In this document: positions 1 to 6,560 of the stretch, one piece after another | Position numbering within the stretch: the stretch's first letter is position 1 | Layout of the letters: each line of letters starts with the position of its first letter | Assembly: GCA_020636215.1 (NCBI GenBank) | Contig: JACJYG010000015.1 | Coordinates: 1-64,000, forward strand | Reading direction: 5' to 3' | Origin: Lewinellaceae bacterium | GTDB taxonomy: Bacteria; Bacteroidota; Bacteroidia; Chitinophagales; Saprospiraceae | DNA: 64,000 nucleotides | Program-made: the position numbers and the translations under genes | The notes under the pieces: generated by a model | What the model was told of the DNA's origin: nothing | The model's database searches: none | The model's input: the letters and a program-made list of their open reading frames with translations, nothing else

Positions 1-58
1 GTTATCCCAAAGGAAGTAGGCTACTTACTGGCCATTTGTGATTCCTGTCCCATTCTGT

Positions 59-108
59 TACACTGCTCTCTGATACCCTGTTCTCTAATACACTGCTCTC
101 TGATACCC
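59..108. repeat. Direct repeat, 2 x 20 bp
   Basis: TACACTGCTCTCTGATACCC occurs at 59-78 and again at 89-108, separated by about 10 bp that partly repeat the same words. No gene covers it. Its function is unknown; it could be a binding-site pair or a remnant of slippage. Confidence 0.7.
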
Positions 109-161
109 ACTCCTTGACTGCCCTGCCCCCGGCAACCTCCCCAACGCCTCTCCCCTGCCCT

Positions 162-206
162 GCCCTGTGGAATAGCCCGAGTTGGCCCTGCATTATTCCA
201 CCGGGG
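162..206. repeat. GCCCTGTGGAAT-type palindrome (family P)
   Basis: GCCCTGTGGAAT is followed after about 20 bp by ATTCCACCGGGGC, giving an imperfect palindrome. The same design recurs at 391-436, 6454-6497, 48129-48166 and 48289-48326, with a longer relative at 3516-3586. The two copies at 48 kb are demonstrable insertions relative to the duplicate block at 3 kb, so this is a small dispersed element. Confidence 0.65.
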
Positions 207-211
207 CTCCC

Positions 212-379
212 TACAGTGAAAACCCCCAAATCAAAAACCTACCCAAGGTAGGGCATCAGGGGCAGCAGCGCAAGGCGGCCTTACGGAAGTGCTCCTGCCT
301 TGCGCTGTGCGCTTCGCCTGCCCCTGACGCCCTGGAACGAGGAGTAGGTTTTTGTTTTGGGGGTTGTTTTTTCACTGTA
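212..379. repeat. Long imperfect hairpin element H (168 bp)
   Basis: The left end TACAGTGAAAACCCCCAAAT is mirrored at the right end by GGGGGTT(n)TTCACTGTA. The inner sequences GGGGCAG/CTGCCCC and GCGCAAGGC/GCCTTGCGC also pair, so nearly the whole element folds on itself. Its length matches the other hairpin elements of the window (A-G and I), though the terminal sequence is unique here. It lies between two family-P palindromes. No open frame inside is credible. Confidence 0.65.
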
Positions 380-390
380 GCTCGCCGCTT

Positions 391-436
391 GCCCTGTAGA
401 ATCGCTCAGGTAGAGATTCCCGTATTCTACAGGGTC
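391..436. repeat. GCCCTGTAGAAT-type palindrome (family P)
   Basis: GCCCTGTAGAAT is mirrored by ATTCTACAGGGTC. Both arms carry the compensating G-to-A/C-to-T change relative to the GTGGAAT/ATTCCAC copies. A compensated change suggests that pairing of the arms, and not a fixed primary sequence, is what is maintained. Confidence 0.6.
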
Positions 437-860
437 CCCGTCCCCCGCTCGCGGCTCAATTGCTGAATATAAGGTGCGGCTATGGCCGCGATTTTTTTAT
501 TGTGCCTCCGGCGGGGGGGTTGGTTTTTGCCTGCATCTGCTCACCGCCCGTCCGGGGCTGGGCACTCGGGGCTTTCGGTAGCCCGGAGCGGTTGGCCAGG
601 CGCCGGCGCTTGGGGTTTGGGAAGATGATATAACAATCAGTTTACACCCGCCGCCAGCCCTGGGCATGGGGTGCGGGGTATTGGTTTTGGCGCCTGTCCA
701 GCGATGGTTTCTAGATGCATTTTCGAGGGGCGAAATGTGGCTTAAGTGCTTGATTTTCAGGTAAATTAAAGAAAATTATTTGTTTCAAATTATTTGTTTT
801 TTAAATGAAAAATGCGTAAATTGTATACAGAATCAAGGCAATAATAAAACACTTTCAGCC
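437..860. other. Non-coding stretch with a possible weak terminator
   Basis: No convincing gene is seen. At about 474-498 the hairpin GCGGC-TATG-GCCGC is followed by a run of T residues, which could terminate transcription from either neighbour. The AT-rich segment just before 861 is the likely promoter region of the next gene. Confidence 0.35.
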
Positions 861-1058
861 ATGGAAAAGAAGGAGCCTACTACCATCAAGGGGCATGCCA
901 TGAAGTATGCCCGCAGCTTTAACCTGCAACTTTCTGAGGAGCAATATCAGCGCTATTACCGGAGCCACCTGCGCAAGTTCGGAGGCTGGCGGAATAAGTT
1001 CCTTACGGCCGTCGATATTGTTGATTCGATCCGGAGAGACCAGGCGAAGCAAAGATGA
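861..1058 (+). CDS. Small FGGWR-motif protein (65 aa)
   Basis: Not recognised as a named family. ATG at 861 follows an AT-rich leader; an upstream in-frame start at 780 is less likely because the added residues look like translated leader. The product is basic and mostly helical, with the segment RKFGGWRNKFLTAVD near residues 40-55. The same FGGWR core followed by a short helix occurs in the next gene (EFGGWRPEVFQAAKDK), so the two are probably distant paralogues or share a small interaction motif. No membrane segment or signal peptide is visible. Function unknown. Confidence 0.55.
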   Translation: MEKKEPTTIKGHAMKYARSFNLQLSEEQYQRYYRSHLRKFGGWRNKFLTAVDIVDSIRRDQAKQR

Positions 1059-1078
1059 GAGGTGAGATAGTGATATGG

Positions 1079-1141
1079 TGGCCCACCACATCACCACATC
1101 ACCACATCACCACATCACATCACCACATCACATCACCACCT
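1079..1141. repeat. CACATCACCA microsatellite
   Basis: A run built from CACATCACCA/CACATCA units fills the gap between two small genes. It ends a few bases before the next start codon. Such arrays change length easily, so the spacing and leader of the downstream gene could vary between isolates. Confidence 0.85.
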
Positions 1142-1145
1142 AGCT

Positions 1146-1499
1146 ATGTCCACCCATTCATCTTACGCCGACCACATGGAACACCGCATCAATGCCGCTT
1201 TGGCGGATTGGGATTACAAAGAGGCTGTTTGCGAAGAGCAGTCTAAACAGGAGGCCAGGGAACAGGCGGTGCGCGAGGGCTTTATCCCGGATGTGACGGT
1301 CAGGAATATCGCGGTGCGCAAGTTCCTGGCGCAAAATGAATTCGGAGGGTGGCGGCCGGAGGTGTTCCAGGCTGCCAAGGATAAGCGGGTGGCGAAGGTC
1401 ACCGAGCCGTTTCCCGGTACGTTGTACATCGAGACGCACAAGCACGTTACTGTAACTGATTTGACGGACATCCTGCAGTTTACCTACCTGCCTTTTTAG
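1146..1499 (+). CDS. Small FGGWR-motif protein (117 aa)
   Basis: Function unknown. ATG at 1146 lies directly after the CACATCACCA array. The first 50 residues are strongly charged and helical (many E, K, R and A). A central FGGWRPEVFQAAKDK segment matches the FGGWR motif of the upstream 65-aa gene, and the C-terminal 30 residues are beta-rich. No signal peptide or membrane segment is seen. It lies in the same direction as the upstream gene and the following small-gene block, so they may be co-transcribed. The complementary strand is open over a long distance, but that is a codon-bias shadow. Confidence 0.55.
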   Translation: MSTHSSYADHMEHRINAALADWDYKEAVCEEQSKQEAREQAVREGFIPDVTVRNIAVRKFLAQNEFGGWRPEVFQAAKDKRVAKVTEPFPGTLYIETHKHVTVTDLTDILQFTYLPF

Positions 1500-1502
1500 G
1501 CC

Positions 1503-1586
1503 AAGTGGGAAGTGCGAAGTCGGAAGGCGGAATGGCGCACTAGCTTCCCGTTTGCCTTCCGACTTCCGACTTCCGATTTCCCACTT
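1503..1586. repeat. Hairpin upstream of the small-gene block
   Basis: AAGTGGGAAGTGCGAAGTCG is mirrored about 50 bp later by CGACTTCCGATTTCCCACTT, so the whole 84 bp can fold into a long hairpin with a loop near GCGCACTAGC. A degraded version of the same phrase (TTCCCACTTCCG, TTCGACTTCG) lies in front of the second copy of the gene block near 46700. It may be a terminator-like or mobile palindrome. Confidence 0.6.
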
Positions 1587-1652
1587 CGAAATGTGCGCAG
1601 ATAATAAAAACCAACACCTAATCCAATTACTTAACTTTTCAAACTTTCTATC

Positions 1653-2300
1653 ATGAGCAAGAAAACAGCTTATCTGCCGATCATCCAGCCGAATGGCAAC
1701 CTGGTTGACAAGAAATCGGGCGAACTGCTGCCCGTTACCTATTTTCCCGGCCGGCCGCTGCAATACCGCTTCGACGCTAGCCGGGGCGTGTTCAACATCC
1801 GCGGCGAGACGGTACTGACCAAGCCGCGCGAAACGTTTGAGCTGATCCCGGTGGCCTACCGGATTTTTGCCGACAATATCCTGGGCGTTGGTATGAAGAA
1901 GTGGGCGGAGTTCTTCTTCCTGAACGAGGAACGCCAGCTGTGCAACCTGTTGCTGCATGGCTACAGCGTCCAGAACCTGATGCAGGTGGTGGCCGGCCGT
2001 ATGTTCTACGACCATGTGAAACTGGCCGAGGTGCGCCTGAAAATCACCCCGGTGCAGAAGGAGAGTAAGAGCCCGGGGGCGGAGGGCAAGAAGTACCACA
2101 TAGCTTCTTTCGACTATGAACGGGTTGACCCGGAGGAGGTGGCGATTCTCCAGAATGCGGTGAAGGGCCTCCAGATTTGGCGGGAGGATACGAATACGGG
2201 CGCGGGCGAGACGCAGTTTGCGGAGAACTACTCGCCGCCACTGTTTGAGGAGGCGCCGGAGGGGGCGGCTTTCCATGCGCTGGGGGGTGAGGATACCTAA
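1653..2300 (+). CDS. Conserved hypothetical protein, duplicated at 46798 (215 aa)
   Basis: Unrecognised family; soluble, mixed alpha/beta, no signal peptide or membrane segment. The 213-aa copy at 46798-47439 is identical in amino acids up to FHALGGE, after which this copy adds DT. I count about eight base differences between the two genes and all fall at silent positions, so the protein has been under selection since duplication. Both have the same leader ending CAAACTTTCTATC before ATG, probably the promoter/leader. It heads a block of four small genes, followed by a cysteine-rich protein, a 108-aa protein and a coiled-coil protein. The role is unknown; the block resembles accessory or mobile-element cargo. 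Confidence 0.8.
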   Translation: MSKKTAYLPIIQPNGNLVDKKSGELLPVTYFPGRPLQYRFDASRGVFNIRGETVLTKPRETFELIPVAYRIFADNILGVGMKKWAEFFFLNEERQLCNLLLHGYSVQNLMQVVAGRMFYDHVKLAEVRLKITPVQKESKSPGAEGKKYHIASFDYERVDPEEVAILQNAVKGLQIWREDTNTGAGETQFAENYSPPLFEEAPEGAAFHALGGEDT

Positions 2301-2315
2301 ACCACAAAACGCCTT

Positions 2316-2347
2316 CCTGCTTGCCGGTGTATCCATTGGCAGGCAGG
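2316..2347. repeat. CCTGC-TTGCC...GGCAGGCAGG palindrome (family Q)
   Basis: CCTGCTTGCC is mirrored by GGCAGGCAGG after a 12-bp loop. Relatives are at 46102-46138 (inside an IS66 tnpB remnant), 47965-48001 and 54232-54267. Here it sits in the short gap between two small genes. Confidence 0.5.
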
Positions 2348-2371
2348 GGCGTTCCATCAAAACCTACTGCC

Positions 2372-2638
2372 ATGGATTTTGAGAAGCAATATGAAGAGGC
2401 CCTCCGCGAACTGGAGGCGAAGATTAGCCTGATCTGCTCAGGCGACATGGCCTGCGATCACCCCATCCGCCAGGGCGACAACTACGGCGAGTCCTGCCAG
2501 GTGTGCGGAGAGCGCCTCGCCGGTTACGGCTACTGGGGATCCCACCGCGATTGCTTGCACCAGTACGCCAGCATGGGCGATGACAGCGAATATGAGTTCT
2601 GTATGTACTGCGAGGATGTGAGAAGAAAAGAACCCTGA
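2372..2638 (+). CDS. Small cysteine-rich, zinc-ribbon-like protein (88 aa)
   Basis: ATG at 2372 is chosen because the longer in-frame extension is translated palindrome. The first 30 residues form an acidic helix (EEALRELEAKI). Later residues include CDH, CQVCGERL, HRDCLHQY and FCMYCEDV, giving several Cys/His pairs that could bind one or two zinc ions. No enzyme motif is visible. It is the second gene of the small-gene block. The homologous gene at 47556-47924 is broken by a 100-bp insertion, so only this copy is likely functional. A role in nucleic-acid or protein binding is inferred from the zinc-ribbon look only. Confidence 0.7.
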   Translation: MDFEKQYEEALRELEAKISLICSGDMACDHPIRQGDNYGESCQVCGERLAGYGYWGSHRDCLHQYASMGDDSEYEFCMYCEDVRRKEP

Positions 2639-2695
2639 ATCTCTAAACCTGGCTGCCTGTCCCACCAGCGGCAGGCTGCCTCAACTCCTACCACC

Positions 2696-3022
2696 ATGAT
2701 CCAGTTTGAAATGAAAACCTATCGCCAGGCGCACAACGCCATCACCCGGGCGGCCATCTCCGAAGCATCGATCCTGGCTACCGAGCTGAACGAGCTCGGC
2801 AACGTGGGCATCCTCACCATGGAGGCATTCTACGAGGTGCTGCAGAAGCGCATGGCTGCCGCCCGGCAACGGGAACCCCACAAATGGAAGCGGCTGGGGG
2901 CCGTGGATATCTACCTTTGCCGGCTGACAGCGGATGGCCAACCGGTGCTGCGGATACGGAAGCCCAGGGATACGGGCCGGGATATCGCAACAGTATCTTT
3001 AATCGAAACCGAAAACACATAA
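2696..3022 (+). CDS. Hypothetical protein of the small-gene block (108 aa)
   Basis: Unrecognised. ATG at 2696 follows a 57-bp gap with a small palindrome (CTGCCTG/CAGGCTGCC). The protein begins with an amphipathic helix rich in Ala and Glu, and its C-terminal half contains basic stretches (KRMAAARQREPHKWKR) and a short beta-rich end. It stops four bases before the next start codon, so translation of the two is probably linked. In the second copy of the block only its last ~60 bases remain (47930-48023), so this is the only complete copy in the window. Confidence 0.6.
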   Translation: MIQFEMKTYRQAHNAITRAAISEASILATELNELGNVGILTMEAFYEVLQKRMAAARQREPHKWKRLGAVDIYLCRLTADGQPVLRIRKPRDTGRDIATVSLIETENT

Positions 3023-3026
3023 ACCG

Positions 3027-3371
3027 ATGAGCACCAATACCACCAATGCCAAGACGCTGATCATCCGCGGGCTGTCCCCCGAGGTCAACCGAGCCCTGCA
3101 CTGGGGCAAACGCCGCTTCGAACAGGCTACCAACTCCAAAGCAGCGGAGCGCATGCTGCTCCGCTGCCGGGTACAGGAGGAGTGCATCAAGGGGCTGGAA
3201 CTGGAGAAGAAGGAGCTGGAGCGACAGTACCGGCAGTTGCTCCGAGCGGCGCGCCGGCTGACTGATCTGCACGAGGGACTGGAGCTGGCGAAGGGGGATT
3301 TGAGGGCTTTGTTGTCAGAACCTCCCGGTGATCAACCCGGCGCTGGCGAATCCGGCCCTCTTCGACACTGA
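3027..3371 (+). CDS. Ribbon-helix-helix-like, coiled-coil protein (114 aa)
   Basis: Residues 8-40 (KTLIIRGLSPEVNRALHWGK) resemble the strand and first helix of a ribbon-helix-helix DNA-binding domain. They are followed by a long charged coiled coil (QEECIKGLELEKKELERQYR). The C-terminal tail, rich in Pro and Gly, may be read-through into non-conserved DNA. Two decayed relatives exist: 48030-48454 (nonsense codon plus two palindromes) and a 5'-truncated piece at 6332-6560. Three copies of one gene in this window suggest it travels with a mobile unit. A small DNA-binding regulator is a reasonable guess, not shown. Confidence 0.6.
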   Translation: MSTNTTNAKTLIIRGLSPEVNRALHWGKRRFEQATNSKAAERMLLRCRVQEECIKGLELEKKELERQYRQLLRAARRLTDLHEGLELAKGDLRALLSEPPGDQPGAGESGPLRH

Positions 3372-3816
3372 TTATGGGTACATTTTTGAGGCGGCGCCAG
3401 CTGGCGCGGTGGGCTGTTTTGGGTACATTTTGGCGCCTTCCAGCGAGAAACCTTTCACCTGGCCGATGGCTTTTGCGCACAGGCTGCCTCGCGGCGGACG
3501 GGAGCCGCCGGCTTTGGCCGCAGCCGCCTTGCCTGTGGAACGCCTGGCGGGGGTAGGCCGGTTCCACAGGCAAGGCCGCTGCGGCCAAGAGGCCCGGCCG
3601 CGCCGTCGCCCTGGGGAAGCGCCTACGGGGAGCAATCGTCCCCCAGGGCGCCGGCGCCGCCTTGCCCTGCGAACCGGAGCTAACCGCAGTTGGGGAAGTA
3701 CTTTTTGAGGATTGAAGAGGCCCTTGAATAGATTAAGCTGTTGGGGGCATACCAGCTCTACCCCGGCGAACCGGGAATATCAATTGCTAAACTCTAGTTT
3801 TAATTAATTTTACATC
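3372..3816. repeat. Non-coding end of the duplicated block with large palindrome (3516-3586)
   Basis: Sequence after the coiled-coil gene is repeated at 48455-48630. Compared with that copy, this one carries about 150 extra bases (about 3513-3667). These contain GGCCGCAGCCGCCTTGCCTG mirrored by CAGGCAAGGCCGCTGCGGCC around a TGTGGAAC/GTTCCACA core, so it is an inserted, longer relative of the family-P palindrome. Overlapping open frames here are by-products of high GC. The segment 3720-3816 is the leader of the KilA-N gene. Confidence 0.6.
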
Positions 3817-4533
3817 ATGAGCGACATCACCCAATTCGACTATGAAGGCCAGCAGATCAGTTTTGAATTTGCTGACGGCAACAAGATGATCAATGCCACG
3901 GAAATGGCTAAACCCTTCAAGGGCAAAATGGTGGCGGATTTCTTGCGATTGAAAAGTACAAAGGACTATATCACCCTATTGGAGGAGCGATATGGGAATT
4001 CCCATATCGCTACCCGGCGGGAGGTTTTACGGGTGATCAAAGGCGGTGATGCCGCCGAAGGCCTCCAAGGAACCTGGATGGACGAATTGTTGGCGCTGAA
4101 ATTCGCCGCCTGGCTCAGCCCTCGCTTCGAACTTTGGGTATATGACCGCATTCAGGAACTGCTCGCCACCGGCGAAACCCGCCTGAAGGATATCCCGCCT
4201 TCTGGCTTCGCCGCAACCTTGCGATTGCTGGCTGAACAATGGGAGAAACAGGAACAGATAAATGAGGAAATGCGCGAGGAACTGGACCAGACGGCCGAGC
4301 GCCTCGATCAACTGGAGGCCAAGATCACCAGTGTGGATGATCACTATTATACCATTGCTGGCTACTGTAACCTACACAGAATCCCCTGCCCGCTCCACAA
4401 GGCAAAGGAATGGGGAAAAGCAGCCACGGCGCTCAGCCGCCAGCAAGACATCGCCACCGGTACTGCTCATGATGAGCGTTATGGTAAGGTCCGTACCTAC
4501 CACGAGGATATTTTGAAAGAGGTGGTTGGGTAG
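3817..4533 (+). CDS. KilA-N domain protein (238 aa)
   Basis: Residues 1-120 fit the KilA-N domain found in phage and large-DNA-virus proteins: FEFADGNKMINATEMAKPF, then RREVLRVIKGG, GTWMDELLALKFAAWLSPRF and ELWVYDRIQELL. After it come a coiled-coil linker (residues ~145-170) and a conserved C-terminal block (YYTIAGYCNLHRIPCPLHKA, DERYGKVRTYHEDIL). KilA-N proteins bind DNA and are common as antirepressors or anti-phage/phage regulatory proteins; the exact role here is unknown. The paralogue at 62921-63649 has the same architecture. An AT-rich leader (TTTTAATTAATTTTACATC) precedes the ATG. Confidence 0.85.
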   Translation: MSDITQFDYEGQQISFEFADGNKMINATEMAKPFKGKMVADFLRLKSTKDYITLLEERYGNSHIATRREVLRVIKGGDAAEGLQGTWMDELLALKFAAWLSPRFELWVYDRIQELLATGETRLKDIPPSGFAATLRLLAEQWEKQEQINEEMREELDQTAERLDQLEAKITSVDDHYYTIAGYCNLHRIPCPLHKAKEWGKAATALSRQQDIATGTAHDERYGKVRTYHEDILKEVVG

Positions 4534-4557
4534 GTTGCCATAGAGGCATAAGAAAAG

Positions 4558-4959
4558 TCATTTCACCCGCAGTTCCTCCTCCCACCGCGTCGTAAACCGG
4601 GGGCTGCGCCACTGCTCTTTCCTGCTCCAGGTGTTACCCGCGTTGCCGCAGGAAGCGAAAAAGACGGTTTGGCTGCCGTGCTGCCGGTTGATCTTGTCCA
4701 TGGCCTCGATGGCTTTGGCAAACCGCAGCTGGCGCTACTCTCCCACGAAAAGGTTGGTTTGCAGCAAAGCGGCAGGCTGAAGCCCGCCGGCCATCAAGCC
4801 CGCCTTTTTGTAGTTCGTGCCTCTTTCGTATAGCCGCCCTACGGCGGCGGCAGCCCACTGGTTGAGCGTATTGGTGTTCGAAGTAGCCAGCGGTAGCTCC
4901 AGGCTTAGGGCAAAGTAGCTGCGGCCGTCCGGGAGGATCCTTTTGTGCGGGTTGGAACG
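4558..4959 (-). pseudogene. umuC: umuC C-terminal remnant (Pol V catalytic subunit, DUF4113 end)
   Basis: Reading the minus strand gives recognisable UmuC C-terminal sequence: RSNPHKRILPDGRSYFALSL, NQWAAAAVGRLYERGTNYKK, AGLMAGGLQP, QLRFAKAIEAMDKINRQHGS, then WRSPRFTTRWEEELRV and a stop at 4558-4560. This matches the little-finger end and the C-terminal DUF4113 region of UmuC. The N-terminal polymerase part is absent: a TAG ends the frame upstream at 4960-4962, and another in-frame TAG interrupts before RQLRF. No umuD is present. It is a dead fragment of an SOS mutagenesis polymerase of the sort often carried on mobile DNA. Confidence 0.8.
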
Positions 4960-5097
4960 CTAACAATAGACAGATTTCCGGCACAATAGAAACGATTGTT
5001 AAATTAAAACCGTTAACTTTATGTGCCTGAAAGGGATACTTATATGGGCAATAGAATTAAGGCCAGAGGCCAAAAATTTTAGGAAATCTTAGAAATC

Positions 5098-5349
5098 ATG
5101 ACTGCAAACCAGAGGATAAAAAAAGAGATAAAAGAACGACTTGACAAGCTACCGTCAGAAAGGCTTCAGGAGGTACTCGAGTTCTTAAAAAGCCTGGAGG
5201 GCGCCAGCCCCAAAGCTCAAAAAATCCTTTCCTATGCCGGAATTTGGAAAGATATGGACCCTGAATTATTTGAGGATTTAACCATCAACCTTCACGAAAA
5301 CCGTGTTGCAGGAAAAACGCCCCTGGAAAGAACCGGATATCGGTTCTAA
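5098..5349 (+). CDS. Antitoxin-like small protein (83 aa)
   Basis: The N-terminal half is a helical segment (KKEIKERLDKLPSERLQEVL) like DUF2281-type proteins. The C-terminal half, with LSYAGIWKDMDPELFEDL and NLHENR, is a pattern familiar from small antitoxins that precede PIN-domain toxins in Bacteroidota and cyanobacteria. Here no PIN gene follows; instead a MntA-HepT pair starts 34 bp downstream in the same direction. It may be an orphan antitoxin or a third component of the module. No membrane segment is seen. The ATG at 5098 is preceded by a purine-rich leader. Confidence 0.65.
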   Translation: MTANQRIKKEIKERLDKLPSERLQEVLEFLKSLEGASPKAQKILSYAGIWKDMDPELFEDLTINLHENRVAGKTPLERTGYRF

Positions 5350-5383
5350 ACCGTTATATTTATGGATAGAATCAAAAATTAAA

Positions 5384-5704
5384 ATGGAAGCCACAATTAA
5401 ACTAAATAAGGAGCGGATTCTTGGCTTTTTGGAGAATCACAAAGCAGACCTCAGGAGGTACAAGGTTCGTACAATAGGCTTATTCGGTTCTTATTCCAGA
5501 GGAGAAGAAAATAACGCCAGTGATATTGATTTATTGGTAGAGTATGAAACCGGCCAAAAAACATTCGATAACTTTATTGGGCTGATTGACTACCTGGAAA
5601 AATCATGGGGTAAATCCGTGGAATTAGTAACCAGGGAATCGGCCAGCAAGTACATTTTACCCTACATTGAAAAGGAAGTAGAATATGTCGAAGTCTTCCA
5701 TTGA
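5384..5704 (+). CDS. mntA: MntA-like minimal nucleotidyltransferase antitoxin (106 aa)
   Basis: The nucleotidyltransferase signature is clear: G35-S36 followed by ten residues and then S46-D47-I48-D49 (GSYSRGEENNASDIDLLV). Known MntA antitoxins transfer AMP groups from ATP to a tyrosine near the catalytic site of the partner HepT RNase and so inactivate it. ATG at 5384 is chosen over the upstream in-frame start at 5303, because the extra residues overlap the previous gene and are not domain-like. Its end overlaps the start of the HEPN gene by 20 bp, the usual arrangement for this pair. Confidence 0.85.
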   Translation: MEATIKLNKERILGFLENHKADLRRYKVRTIGLFGSYSRGEENNASDIDLLVEYETGQKTFDNFIGLIDYLEKSWGKSVELVTRESASKYILPYIEKEVEYVEVFH

Positions 5705-6029
5705 ATTTTTACGGCATATTCTGGAAGAAACCAGCTTCATTATTGGCAATTCCGGAGGGTTGGACAAAGAAGCTCTTGAGGAGGACGAGGTATTGAAACG
5801 GGCAATAGTAAGAAGCCTGGAGATTATCGGAGAGGCAGCAAAAAAAGTCGACGAAGCATTTCGGGAGGAATATTCTTCTATTGAATGGACAGGAATGGCA
5901 AGAATGCGAGATAAGTTGATACACCACTACTTCGGTGTAGATTATGAGATCGTGCTTGACGTGGTGCAGAATAAAATACCGGAATTACACCACCAAATCC
6001 AACGGATTATTGAAGAAAGTGGAGCCTAG
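5685..6029 (+). CDS. hepT: HepT-like HEPN RNase toxin (114 aa)
   Basis: All-helical HEPN (DUF86) protein. The catalytic RX4HXY motif is intact at R75, H80 and Y82 (RDKLIHHY). Tyr82 is the residue that the partner MntA adenylylates in studied systems. GEAAKKVDEAFREEY and YEIVLDVVQNKIPELHHQI are typical flanking helices. With the overlapping mntA it forms a complete HEPN-MNT toxin-antitoxin system, presumably cutting RNA when the antitoxin fails. A short inverted repeat AAAAAGAG-G-CTCTTTTT at 6031-6047 just after the stop could end transcription of the module. Confidence 0.87.
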   Translation: MSKSSIEFLRHILEETSFIIGNSGGLDKEALEEDEVLKRAIVRSLEIIGEAAKKVDEAFREEYSSIEWTGMARMRDKLIHHYFGVDYEIVLDVVQNKIPELHHQIQRIIEESGA

Positions 6030-6331
6030 GAAAAAGAGGCTCTTTTTGAGCCATACATAATATGTTCAAGGCCAATGTTTATGTTCTTGTCACTATCCTG
6101 TGAGTTTATTACGCCTTTATTAATCTTAATCTAACACCTATTTGGCAGATCTTTGTGGGTTTTGCTACCAATCAGCGTGAAGCCGCCGCATCTCTGTCGG
6201 CCGCTGACACAACAGGCGGGCGTGTCACCCCTGTCCCATCTCTTCTGTGCATCCTGAAGCCCAAAGGTATGGATAGAAATATCGCGCCAATCCATTTTGC
6301 AGCCCAAAGGATAGCCTTGGGATAGCTTCTA

Positions 6332-6560
6332 CAGCAGCGGAGCGCATGCTGCTCCGCTGCCAGGAACAGGAGGAGTGCATCAGGCAGCTGGAAGTGGAGA
6401 AAAAGGGGCTGGAGCGGCGATACCGGCAGCTGCACCGAGCAGCCCTGCGGCTGGCCCTCTGGAATAATCCAGGCTCTATTGGTGCCATTCCACGGGGCTG
6501 GCCGAGCTGCAGGAGGAACTGGAACTGGCGAAGGGCGACTTGAGGGCTTTGTTATCAGAA
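6332..6560 (+). pseudogene. 5'-truncated fragment of the coiled-coil gene (third copy)
   Basis: From AGCAGCGGAGCGCATG onward the sequence follows 3138 onward of the coiled-coil gene (CAGGAGGAGTGCATC, CTGGAGCGGC, TTTGTTATCAGAACC). It lacks the DNA-binding front part, contains a family-P palindrome at 6454-6497, and joins abruptly to a WD40 gene after TTATCAGAACC. The region 6030-6331 before it holds no recognisable gene. Confidence 0.65.
6454..6497. repeat. Family-P palindrome (degenerate copy)
   Basis: GCCCTCTGGAAT is mirrored by ATTCCACGGGGC around a 20-bp middle. It is inside the truncated coiled-coil gene fragment, at a different place from the two P insertions in the 48-kb copy of that gene. 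Confidence 0.5.

Noticed and set aside
1158..2360. 400-aa open frame on the minus strand across two genes, and its counterpart at 46678-47421
   Set aside because: It lies opposite the duplicated gene whose plus-strand protein is under selection (only silent changes). The minus frame is a GC-bias shadow.
3328..3708. Overlapping ORFs after the coiled-coil gene
   Set aside because: Located in duplicated non-coding DNA with a large palindrome; frames differ between copies.
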